The position numbers and the translations under genes are program-made. A stretch of DNA of 64,000 bases from UBA6136 sp041158345. GTDB lineage: Bacteria; Pseudomonadota; Gammaproteobacteria; Methylococcales; Methylococcaceae. Shown here one piece after another: positions 1 through 7,359 of the stretch (position 1 is its first letter; every line of letters starts with the position of its first letter). The stretch spans positions 1 through 64,000 of the forward strand of contig JBEBBO010000142.1 in NCBI GenBank assembly GCA_041158345.1. Reading direction: 5' to 3'. Below the pieces are notes generated by a model that ran no database searches, was not told the DNA's origin, and saw nothing but the letters and a program-made list of their open reading frames with translations.

Positions 1-1
1 T

Positions 2-1270
2 GTCCCGCCGATTGGGGTACCCGGTGAGCCGAATATTCGAATCAACCTGACACAAGACAAATACGATTTCCGCGGCGGCATCGATAAACCCTTCGACTTC
101 GCCGAAAAACTGCGTGTCAAGTTCGGCTACACCGACTATCAGCATGTCGAGTACGAAGGGGGCCTGCCCGGAACCACTTGGAGCAGCAACTCCTATGAAG
201 GGCGCACCGAACTCAACCACAACCCGCTCGGCCCCTTGCAGGGACAATGGGGATTCCAGTCCGTCAATGGAACCACATCAGCCGTTGGGGAAGAAGCCAC
301 CCTCCCGTACACCACCATCGCAAATTATGGCTTCTTTGGCGTCGAAACTCTGACAACAGATCCCGTTATCTATGACTTTGGTCTCAGAATTGAACCTCAA
401 TTTGTAACGCCTACCGAGTCCAGTGGGTATGCATCCAGAAGTTTCCTTCCCGTGAGCAGTTCGATTTCGGGCCTCTGGAAAATTGATCCCATCAACAGCC
501 TGAGCCTTGCATTCACAGAGTCTCAGCGGGGCGCCCAGGCACAAGAACTCTATGTCAATGGTGTTCACCACGCGACGCGCGCGTTTGAAATCGGTAACCC
601 CAACCTCAAGATGGAAACCTCCTATAACCTTGAGCTCGGTTACACCTTCAAGCATGAGGACATCACAGCCGAGGTCAATCTTTTCAATAACTGGGTGAAT
701 GACTACATCTACTCGCAGTACACCGGTGAGATTTTCGGACATGAGGAAGGAATACACCACGCCGATGAAGGTGGCGAGGGCCATGAACATGGTGGTGAGT
801 TACCTATTCTGCAAATCGAGCAAGCCAACGCAGTATTCAGAGGATTTGAAGGCAACATCAACATCCCGATGATGGAAAATCAGTACGGTTACGTGGGGTT
901 GAATCTCTTCGGCGACTACACCCGCGGCATATTGACCTCAGCCGGGAATGGAAACGTGCCACGAATGCCTCCTCTGCGCTATGGCGCCCAATTGGACTAT
1001 AACAAAGACAAGTGGTCTGGTTTTTTCAGGGTAACCCGTGGGAACCGCCAAGGCTATGCGGGTGAAAACGAAACCGATACCCCCGGATGGGTGCTGATGA
1101 ATATCGGGGTTACGTATGAAGCAAAAACCTATGCAGACAGCAAATTGCTCTTCTACCTCAAAGGGAACAACCTGCTTGATCAGGACATCCGCAACTCAAC
1201 TTCTTACCTGAAGAACTTTGCACCAGAACCCGGGCGTGGCGTGCAATTGGGTTTCCAGATCAGCTATTGA
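2..1270 (+). CDS. TonB-dependent receptor, C-terminal part (ZnuD-like), 5' end outside window
   Basis: The frame is open from base 2 to the TGA at 1268-1270 (422 residues seen); the internal ATG at 236 is not the start. The protein shows alternating beta-strand pattern with aromatic turns (NLELGYTFKHEDITAEVNLF, LRYGAQLDY) and ends GVQLGFQISY, an aromatic-terminated outer-membrane barrel end. This is the 22-stranded barrel part of a TonB-dependent receptor that imports a metal or metal complex across the outer membrane. A long extracellular loop is rich in His, Asp and Glu (HEEGIHHADEGGEGHEHGGE, bases 736-795), as in the zinc receptor ZnuD, so a Zn substrate is inferred. Plug domain and TonB box are outside the window. 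The substrate is not proven. Confidence 0.85.
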   Translation, partial: VPPIGVPGEPNIRINLTQDKYDFRGGIDKPFDFAEKLRVKFGYTDYQHVEYEGGLPGTTWSSNSYEGRTELNHNPLGPLQGQWGFQSVNGTTSAVGEEATLPYTTIANYGFFGVETLTTDPVIYDFGLRIEPQFVTPTESSGYASRSFLPVSSSISGLWKIDPINSLSLAFTESQRGAQAQELYVNGVHHATRAFEIGNPNLKMETSYNLELGYTFKHEDITAEVNLFNNWVNDYIYSQYTGEIFGHEEGIHHADEGGEGHEHGGELPILQIEQANAVFRGFEGNINIPMMENQYGYVGLNLFGDYTRGILTSAGNGNVPRMPPLRYGAQLDYNKDKWSGFFRVTRGNRQGYAGENETDTPGWVLMNIGVTYEAKTYADSKLLFYLKGNNLLDQDIRNSTSYLKNFAPEPGRGVQLGFQISY

Positions 1271-1384
1271 GAAAAATCATGACGGCAACTGTTGATTTGC
1301 ACTCAATATTGACCCCATAGCGATGCAGTCATTTCTTGGACTGTTGATCAGCGCACGCATCGGATAGGACGTCATCCGATATGA

Positions 1385-1585
1385 ACGGTTCACGATGATC
1401 AGTATCGCCAGAGCAAGCAATTTAAAGAGGCGCTAGGCTCATCAATTGAGTCCAAGCAACGCGTTGAGATAGGCATCCCAAGTTATGGACGAGATCTATC
1501 TCTGGACGAAGAGAATCAGTTCGGTGGAGAAAAGCGGAACCCCATAAAGGTCTTTATGGGGCGTCCTGGAACGATTGATTTATAA
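1385..1585 (+). pseudogene. Decayed or start-less reading frame next to ssrA
   Basis: A 66-codon frame is open from after a TGA at 1382-1384 to TAA at 1583-1585 but has no ATG, GTG or TTG at its head. Its translation looks protein-like and charged (QYRQSKQFKEALGSSIES, then GGEKRNPIKVFMGRPGTIDL). A one-base shift near 1384-1394 would join it to codons reading YERF and then HDDQYRQ, so a frameshifted remnant is likely. I do not recognise the family. The stop codon lies inside the inverted repeat 1574-1604. The rest of 1271-1384 holds nothing I can name apart from a 7-bp inverted repeat around the bases ATCGGAT/ATCCGAT (1359-1380). Confidence 0.3.
1540..1561. repeat. Perfect 10-bp inverted repeat (hairpin)
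   Basis: CCCCATAAAG, a 2-base spacer, then CTTTATGGGG. Read on the minus strand it is followed by TTCCGCTTTTC, so it may serve as a second terminator downstream of ssrA. It also lies inside the decayed frame 1385-1585. Confidence 0.55.
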
Positions 1586-1604
1586 AAAGTCCTTATAAAT
1601 CAAT
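1574..1604. repeat. Perfect 12-bp inverted repeat just beyond the ssrA 3' end
   Basis: ATTGATTTATAA, 7-base loop, TTATAAATCAAT, only 8 bp from the tmRNA 3' CCA. It is AT-rich with no clear U-tract; it may help end ssrA transcription, or mark the end of an old insertion at the tmRNA gene. Confidence 0.6.
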
Positions 1605-1612
1605 GACTTATA

Positions 1613-1967
1613 TGGTGGAGGTGGCGGGAATTGAACCCGCGTCCGCAAATCCTCCGCCTTCGGCTCTACATGCTTATCCATGTCATTGTTTTTAGCCGAG
1701 CACTTCCCGACAGGAAGGGAAGCGAGCAGCGATTCCGTAAGGTTTTAGCGATTTGGCCCCGGACATGCCTCTTCGCGAGCTTATGCTTGAGTTATCCCCG
1801 AAATACAGCGTCCAATAAGCAGACCCTGCTCAGAGACCGGCCTTAAGCGGCCAGAGCGTAGTTGTCGTCGTTGGCAACTAACTTAGTTGCAGATAGTTTT
1901 ACGAGGGAGACTGCACCTCGGCATGCACCTTGGGTTTTGCGATCCACGTCGAAGCCATGTCACCCCC
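1613..1967 (-). ncRNA. ssrA: tmRNA (transfer-messenger RNA)
   Basis: Rescues stalled ribosomes by trans-translation with SmpB. The 5' end (GGGGGTGACATGGCTTCGAC, from 1967 downward) and the 3' end (T-arm GGTTCAATTCCCGCC followed by ACCTCCACCA, ending at 1613) can form a 7-bp acceptor stem with one G-U pair. The resume frame at 1875-1843 encodes ANDDNYALAA followed by TAA, a gammaproteobacterial-type degradation tag (E. coli has ANDENYALAA). The length of 355 nt is close to the one-piece gammaproteobacterial form. CCA is encoded. Confidence 0.97.
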
Positions 1968-1979
1968 AAGAGAGTGGAA

Positions 1980-1985
1980 ATTATA
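1980..1985 (-). promoter_or_regulatory. -10 element of the ssrA promoter
   Basis: The minus strand reads TATAAT from 1985 to 1980, 12 bases before the mature 5' end at 1967. Transcription would start near 1973, leaving a few bases for RNase P to remove. No good -35 is seen at the expected spacing (TATGCT). Confidence 0.55.
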
Positions 1986-2107
1986 AACGTCTCACCCCAA
2001 TGAGCATAGTGAGGCTAACTGCTCCGGATATCAAGGCCCTTTGCGATATGATTAGAACCTAGACACCCTTCATCCCGTACAGTTTTTTCACCTGATATCG
2101 AAACTCA

Positions 2108-3760
2108 ATGTCTGAAACTAATTCTTCGAGCTCTAAACCAAAGCTTCCTCCTGTTTTGCCGGGAGCAAAGCCTTTTGTTGGACATATTCTGGAGTTCGGT
2201 AAGAACCCACATGAATTCATGATGCGGCTCCGTGAAAAGCTCGGTGATGTTGCCGAATTCAAGATGTTCCATCAGGACATGGTCTTGCTGACGGGAGACA
2301 AGGCATCGGAGGCTTTCTATCGAGCAGCGGATGAAGTGCTTGATCAGGGCGCTGCTTATAAGATCATGACGCCGATCTTTGGTCATGGTGTGGTCTTTGA
2401 TGCCCCCATCAAGCGAAAAAATCAGCAACTTCAGATGCTGATGCCGGCCCTTCGTGATAAGCCCATGCGAACTTATTCAGACCTCATCGTAGAAGAGGTG
2501 GAGGGATTAATATCGGGATGGGGTGATGCTGGTGAGATTGATCTCCTTGAATTCACCAAGGAGCTCACGATTTACACATCAAGCCACTGTCTTTTGGGGC
2601 CTGAGTTTAGGCATGAGTTGAACAAGGAATTTGCGGAGATCTATCACGATCTGGAGCGTGGCATTCAGCCGATAGCCTATGTTTTCCCGAATTTACCGCT
2701 TCCCGTGTTCAGGCGCAGGGATAAAGCCCGTGCCCGGCTCCAGTCACTGGTTACGGAAATCATGGAGCGCCGATCCAAAGAGCGCTCTGAGAGTCCTAAC
2801 GTCTTCCAGACCCTTATTGATGCAAGTTATGAAGATGGAACAAAGCTGACGCCGCATGAGATCACCGGAATGTTGGTGGCCACGATTTTTGCCGGCCACC
2901 ATACAAGTTCTGGGACAACCGCTTGGGTGTTGATAGAGCTTTTACGGCACCCCGATTGGATGCAAAAAGTGGTCGATGAGTTGGATCGCTTGTTTGGAAA
3001 AGAGGGGGCTGTGACGTTTGAGTCCCTACGCCAAATCCCGAATCTGGAGAGTGTCCTCAAGGAAGTCCTGAGGCTTCACCCTCCTCTGATTATTCTGATG
3101 CGCAAAGTTCTTGAGGACTTTACGGTCGAAGGCACCTTGATTCCGGCAGGAAAATTTGTGTGTGCAGCACCCGCAATTACCCATCGCATCGCATCGTTAT
3201 TCCCGAACCCCGAGCAGTTCGATCCCGACCGGTATTCTCCTGAGCGAGGAGAGGACAAGAATCTCTATGCTTGGCAGGCGTTTGGTGGCGGACGTCACAA
3301 GTGTTCAGGAAATGCGTTTGCACTGTTCCAGATCAAGGCGATTTTCTGCATCCTGCTGCGCCGCTATGAGTTTGAGTTGGTTGAGTCACCAGAGAGCTAT
3401 CGGGATGATTACACCAAGATGGTGGTAGAGCCGGCATCCCCCTGCCGTATTCGTTATAGCAAACGACGGGCAATGGCAGAGGAGAATCAAACGGCTTCGA
3501 CCGACGTGTCACCCGAGGTCGCTCCAATAGTTTCGGCACGGGCCCAAATCGTCGTGGACATGGATTTATGCAAAGGCCATGCAACCTGTCAGGGTGAAGC
3601 CCCTGACCTCTTCCAAGTCGATGAGGAGGGGCGCTTGACAGTCTTGAATGCGTATCCTGATGCCACAGCGATCGACAAAGCGCGGGTTGCAGCCCGCTAC
3701 TGTCCGACGCAGGCCATTCAGATACTGGGAGACACGGAGGCAGATAAAGGGGTTAGCTAA
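2108..3760 (+). CDS. cyp51: Sterol 14-alpha-demethylase (CYP51) fused to a 3Fe-4S ferredoxin
   Basis: Removes the C-14 methyl of lanosterol in three oxidations, with its electron donor in the same chain. The P450 part covers about residues 1-455: I-helix motif AGHHTSS at 262-268 (typical of CYP51), ExxR at E319-R322, and heme loop FGGGRHKC with the thiolate ligand C399. An Ala/Glu/Thr/Ser linker (about 456-475) leads to a ferredoxin (about 477-550) with C488-x5-C494 and C532-P533, a 3Fe-4S pattern. This domain order is the one known from Methylococcus capsulatus CYP51-Fd. The ATG at 2108 is the only reasonable start although its ribosome-binding site is weak. The gene converges on the glycosyltransferase at 3753-4931 and overlaps it by 8 bp. 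Reductase partner not in the window. Confidence 0.95.
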   Translation: MSETNSSSSKPKLPPVLPGAKPFVGHILEFGKNPHEFMMRLREKLGDVAEFKMFHQDMVLLTGDKASEAFYRAADEVLDQGAAYKIMTPIFGHGVVFDAPIKRKNQQLQMLMPALRDKPMRTYSDLIVEEVEGLISGWGDAGEIDLLEFTKELTIYTSSHCLLGPEFRHELNKEFAEIYHDLERGIQPIAYVFPNLPLPVFRRRDKARARLQSLVTEIMERRSKERSESPNVFQTLIDASYEDGTKLTPHEITGMLVATIFAGHHTSSGTTAWVLIELLRHPDWMQKVVDELDRLFGKEGAVTFESLRQIPNLESVLKEVLRLHPPLIILMRKVLEDFTVEGTLIPAGKFVCAAPAITHRIASLFPNPEQFDPDRYSPERGEDKNLYAWQAFGGGRHKCSGNAFALFQIKAIFCILLRRYEFELVESPESYRDDYTKMVVEPASPCRIRYSKRRAMAEENQTASTDVSPEVAPIVSARAQIVVDMDLCKGHATCQGEAPDLFQVDEEGRLTVLNAYPDATAIDKARVAARYCPTQAIQILGDTEADKGVS

Positions 3761-4931
3761 GCCTCGACTGAAGATTTAACCGATATCGGCGGCCCCGCCA
3801 ATTGACTTCCCGACGGATCCAGATCTGGGCATAGATCACCGGCGCTGCAAGCCAGATGATCATGGAGCCCCAGGCAAACCGCCACGGAATGGGTTGATTG
3901 GACATCCTCAAATGGAGATTGTTGATGGTAATTGGGACCGAGAGAGCCGTTACCAATCCCATCACGATCAACGCGATCTGCCCTTGATAGACACCGTATC
4001 CGGTCGCAATGAGACCGCCCCACAGGGCAAAGCCGGTTAGTGCATGGGGTAGCTTGGTCGTCCAGAAAGGAAGGCCTGACATTGAGAAAGCGATCCAGCG
4101 GACAAGGATTCCGACAAACTCCTCAAATGAGCAGTCTTGCTGGATGATTGATACGGGCTTGGGGGAAAGGAGATTTCGATATCCCTCTTCAACCATGCGT
4201 TTACCCAGGTACATGTCGTCAACGAGTTGGCCCTCTGCTGTCTCGAGACCGCCGATCGCCTCGATTGCTTCACGACGTAGTACCATCATATGCCCCATGA
4301 TGAAGGGCAAGGTGCCCTTTGTTCGTTGTGCAGTGGCGAGAGCCGAAGGTTCATAAAGCCCGTTGACCATGACGGCATATCCGACATCACCCAGCGTGTG
4401 GGGTTTCGCTGATGAGACGACTGTCGGAAACGCTGAGCCCGCGCCTTCATCGGCAAGCAACGTTGCGACCAAGCGGCTCAAATCACCTGAGCTCTGCCGA
4501 ATGTCCGAATCAACGAAAGCGATTAAGGTATGGTGCGCACTGGCCATGGCTTGAATCATGGCATTGAGTTTTCCCGTTCGATTGCGGGGGGGCTGCCCCG
4601 AAAACAGAATCGTGGCTTCGGCATTGAGTCCTTGAGATTTTCTCTCCTCAATCACATTGCGCACGATCGGAACGGCTGGATCTTCCTCATCATCGAAGAC
4701 GAAGAGGGTTTCCAGATCTCCCGGATAAGCATCTTCAAATCCGGCAATCACATTTTCCCGAAGGCCACTGTCCACACCTTTGATGGGTCGGATGACGGTG
4801 AGTGAGGGGTAAAAATTTGGGGGCTCGGGGGCCATTTGCTGACGAATCGCGATTCGTTGCATGGCATAGAAAATCCAAACCCATGCAAGAAGGAGTCCCA
4901 GGACGATCAGAATGGGGATGGTGATTGGCAT
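3753..4931 (-). CDS. GT21 (ceramide glucosyltransferase/HpnI-like) family 2 glycosyltransferase
   Basis: A membrane-bound glycosyltransferase of 392 residues. An N-terminal membrane helix (about 5-25) precedes a GT-A domain with the family marks: FDDEED at 79-84, TGKLNAM at 119-125, DSD at 141-143 and GQLVDDMYLG at 234-243. RW at 278-279 is in the place of the (Q/R)xxRW motif, but the Q/R is an isoleucine here. Three or so C-terminal membrane segments follow. The closest family I recognise is HpnI of hopanoid biosynthesis and ceramide glucosyltransferases. It follows the TPR gene 4950-5651 by 18 bp and sits at the end of the sterol run. A role in glycosylating a sterol or another polyprenoid lipid is inferred from context only. 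Confidence 0.8.
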   Translation of the reverse strand: MPITIPILIVLGLLLAWVWIFYAMQRIAIRQQMAPEPPNFYPSLTVIRPIKGVDSGLRENVIAGFEDAYPGDLETLFVFDDEEDPAVPIVRNVIEERKSQGLNAEATILFSGQPPRNRTGKLNAMIQAMASAHHTLIAFVDSDIRQSSGDLSRLVATLLADEGAGSAFPTVVSSAKPHTLGDVGYAVMVNGLYEPSALATAQRTKGTLPFIMGHMMVLRREAIEAIGGLETAEGQLVDDMYLGKRMVEEGYRNLLSPKPVSIIQQDCSFEEFVGILVRWIAFSMSGLPFWTTKLPHALTGFALWGGLIATGYGVYQGQIALIVMGLVTALSVPITINNLHLRMSNQPIPWRFAWGSMIIWLAAPVIYAQIWIRREVNWRGRRYRLNLQSRLS

Positions 4932-4949
4932 GCGCGGTGGTCTTCTTGC

Positions 4950-5651
4950 TTATTTGCCGATGGCATTGAGGAATTGATTATAGAAGCCTTGGCTCTCGCC
5001 TTTCCCTTCTCGTGCACTTTTAAGAGACACTTTAAGCTCTTCTTTGAGCTTGAGGTCAGATAAACGTGACAGTGCTCTGACTGGCGCCCTATCGGCCTTT
5101 TCAAGGAAAGGAAGTGCGGCTGCGGGATTCCCCTCGTCAAGCAAAAAATCGCCATAAAAATAATTGGCATCCAAGCCTTCCGGATAGAGCCGGATAGCCG
5201 TCTCGAGATAGCTTCGTGCCACTTTATTGTCACCAAATGAAATGGGCCAGCCTGGGAGGCGGTAGTAAAGGTTGCCCAGAATGACATAGCCACTGCCGTC
5301 CATCGCCAGCGGGTCCTTATCCATGGCCTGCAGGACAAATTGTCGTGCCTTCTTTACTCGCCCCAACGCGCTGAATCCCCCTTCATTAGCGGCCAGAGAA
5401 CACTGGATCAGACCCGCAACGAGGTAAGCCTCGGCCGCATCAGGATACTGCTGGATCAGCGTATCCGCTTTCATGCTTAGCGTCTTGAGTATGGGTTCCT
5501 GCTGTTCTTGGGAGAGCGTGTAAAACGCCGTTTCCCATTCATCTTTAACCCCCTGAATGATCTTGAGATCAGACGGGGAGAGGGCGCCCACTGCTGAGTT
5601 GAGTGCTGAGAACAGGATGAAAAAACTGAGGATCTTTAGTGAAAGTCGCAT
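4950..5651 (-). CDS. Periplasmic TPR protein, paralogue of BstC
   Basis: 233 residues with a cleavable signal peptide (hydrophobic core SLKILSFFILFSALNSAVGA) and no lipobox cysteine, so probably soluble in the periplasm. The helical repeat body contains GNLYYRLPGWPISFGD, which matches in spacing the GMLYLKAPPWPTGIGD segment of the BstC gene at 9370-10167 (shared L-G-x-L-Y-x3-P-x-W-P-x3-G-D); downstream Y, F-Y and L positions also line up without gaps. This family resembles TPR partners of TRAP-type and RND transport systems. It lies between smo and the glycosyltransferase on the same strand, but after the terminator at 5812-5838, so it may have its own promoter. Function in sterol handling is inferred. 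Confidence 0.7.
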   Translation of the reverse strand: MRLSLKILSFFILFSALNSAVGALSPSDLKIIQGVKDEWETAFYTLSQEQQEPILKTLSMKADTLIQQYPDAAEAYLVAGLIQCSLAANEGGFSALGRVKKARQFVLQAMDKDPLAMDGSGYVILGNLYYRLPGWPISFGDNKVARSYLETAIRLYPEGLDANYFYGDFLLDEGNPAAALPFLEKADRAPVRALSRLSDLKLKEELKVSLKSAREGKGESQGFYNQFLNAIGK

Positions 5652-5811
5652 GCTGGCGCGGGGGGTAATGGTTCCGAGTCAAGCATGTTGCTCGACCGAG
5701 GTCGATGGGGTCATTCCATCATGACCGCAGGCCGGTCATTCTATAATTCTTCGATGCCTATGGGAATGAAGCGGATGTCTAGAGGTTATAAAAAGCCTGA
5801 TGCCCAACAAC

Positions 5812-5838
5812 AAAAAACCCATGCCGAGCATGGGTTTT
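5812..5838 (-). terminator. Rho-independent terminator after smo
   Basis: On the minus strand AAAACCCATGC, loop TCG, GCATGGGTTTTTT: an 11-bp stem ending in a T-run, 19 bp beyond the stop of the squalene monooxygenase gene. It closes the bstA-to-smo run. Confidence 0.85.
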
Positions 5839-5856
5839 GAGTGTTTAATTCACAGA

Positions 5857-7236
5857 TCACTTTGCCAGTGCGCTCTGTTCTTGAAGCCAGTGTTGAAGGG
5901 CTGTTTGTGGAATGCTCAGGCTCTTTTGAGCCAATTTCATGATTGAAACGAACCAACTTAACCCGCTGCCTTTTTTGATTTCACTCGGCAGTAAGCGGAA
6001 CGCCTGAAACACGACAATCACAAACTGCATGCCCATCGACACAATACTGCTGTCGAGCGTTGAAAGCAGCGCCAGTGAGTGGGCGCGACCCTTCGGGTTG
6101 CTCTTCCAGTATTCGAAAATGCATCGATTGAGAAGAACCGACTCAGGTGTATGGGATAGGAAGGCTTCGCGTAACTCTTCAGACAGCGTTCTGCGAGTCA
6201 ATTGAACGCGTCCTGCAGCGATAGCGTAATCATGCAGAGCGTTTTCGACGTTAAGTTCATGTTTGATGAGCGCTTCACGAAGGCTGAGAGCGTCTTTGAC
6301 GGCGGTTGTGATGCCGGAGGCCGTCAGTGGGTGGCAGCAGCCCCGTGCATCACCCAACAACGCAACATTCATTTTGATGTTGCTCTTGGGCACGATGCGG
6401 TAATTCGCAGCCGCCAACGGCTTGTCGATAGCCATCGCCGCTTCAATGTCTTCACGGAATTTCTTGGGGAAAGATTTCAGATGCTCACGGACGGATTCCT
6501 TGGAGTCATCACCACGCAAGACTTCAAACATGACCCGCGCGCGACCTTTCGTAACGCTGTAGGCGTAGGATATGCCCAAAGGATTGAGGAAGATATTTCC
6601 ATGCTCGGACTTGGGCAGGTGCCTGTCGTCCACCTCAACACCCAGCATTCCTGAATATCGATGGGTTTCGTGGGAAATCCCGGCCAGCTTTCTGACTTGA
6701 GACATGGGGCCATCGGCGCCGATGATCAGTTTGGCGTTAATCCGGACTTCGCCCGCTTCCGTTGAAACAATAGCACTGGCCATTTTGCCTTTCGCATCAG
6801 GTTCGATTGCTATGACGCGAGCCCCCATCCATACGTCAACCCCTGCAAATGACTTGATCTTCTCAAGCAGGTGCTCTTTGAGGGACTGGTGTTCAATGGC
6901 CATGCCGCCGTGATCGAGACCCTCAACCTCTCCGTAGGGAAGGATGATGCTCTCATCGTATTCGGAGCCTTCTTTGAAAGGAAATATGGAGAAACCGCGA
7001 ATGGGCGATCCAATTTCTGGCTCATCATCGAGAAGCCCAAGCTGCTTGAGCCCATCAATGCCTGGGGGATGGATCAACTCACCAGCAAGGCGCCGTCCGT
7101 GAGAGGATTTGGGTTCAATGACGAGAACTTTAAGACCAAGTGGGGAAAGTGCTGCAGCGGCGGCGGAACCTGCTACGCCTCCGCCCGCGATCAGGACGTC
7201 AACGTCCATCTGTGTGTTCGCGTTAATTTCCATCAT
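5857..7236 (-). CDS. smo: Squalene monooxygenase (squalene epoxidase)
   Basis: FAD enzyme that turns squalene into 2,3-oxidosqualene, the oxygen-dependent entry to sterols. Visible marks: dinucleotide-binding GGGVAG at 18-23, RRLAGELIHPPGI at 48-60 (squalene epoxidase-type GEL.PG motif), GADG at 173-176, and the second FAD motif GDARGCCHPLTASGI (295-309), close to the GDA..RHPLTGGGM signature of ERG1 proteins. The C-terminal 60 residues are hydrophobic and probably membrane-associated. The codons at the head read TTG ATG ATG; I place the start at the first ATG (7236), 459 residues. Upstream is osc (120 bp gap); a terminator follows. Alternative: another geranylgeranyl-reductase-like FAD protein, but the motifs and neighbours argue for SMO. 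Confidence 0.9.
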   Translation of the reverse strand: MMEINANTQMDVDVLIAGGGVAGSAAAAALSPLGLKVLVIEPKSSHGRRLAGELIHPPGIDGLKQLGLLDDEPEIGSPIRGFSIFPFKEGSEYDESIILPYGEVEGLDHGGMAIEHQSLKEHLLEKIKSFAGVDVWMGARVIAIEPDAKGKMASAIVSTEAGEVRINAKLIIGADGPMSQVRKLAGISHETHRYSGMLGVEVDDRHLPKSEHGNIFLNPLGISYAYSVTKGRARVMFEVLRGDDSKESVREHLKSFPKKFREDIEAAMAIDKPLAAANYRIVPKSNIKMNVALLGDARGCCHPLTASGITTAVKDALSLREALIKHELNVENALHDYAIAAGRVQLTRRTLSEELREAFLSHTPESVLLNRCIFEYWKSNPKGRAHSLALLSTLDSSIVSMGMQFVIVVFQAFRLLPSEIKKGSGLSWFVSIMKLAQKSLSIPQTALQHWLQEQSALAK

Positions 7237-7331
7237 CAATCTGTTTGGACCCTTAAGGAGATTGAGCTAGGCCAAGAATAGTTATTCGATCGAAACCTTC
7301 TGTTCAGGCTATCCGATCATGTGATCACGAG

Positions 7332-7349
7332 ATACAACATTAGTTGTAT
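7332..7349. repeat. Perfect 7-bp inverted repeat between osc and smo
   Basis: ATACAAC, ATTA, GTTGTAT in the 120-bp osc-smo gap. It is the size and symmetry of a repressor operator or a small mRNA hairpin; no factor can be named. Confidence 0.4.
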
Positions 7350-7359
7350 TGTAACAACA

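Noticed and set aside
278..790. 170-residue frame on the minus strand inside the TonB receptor
   Set aside because: It is the shadow of a well-supported barrel sequence and has no family resemblance.
5857..7236. Geranylgeranyl reductase as the identity of the FAD protein
   Set aside because: The HPLTASGI motif and the neighbouring oxidosqualene cyclase favour squalene monooxygenase.
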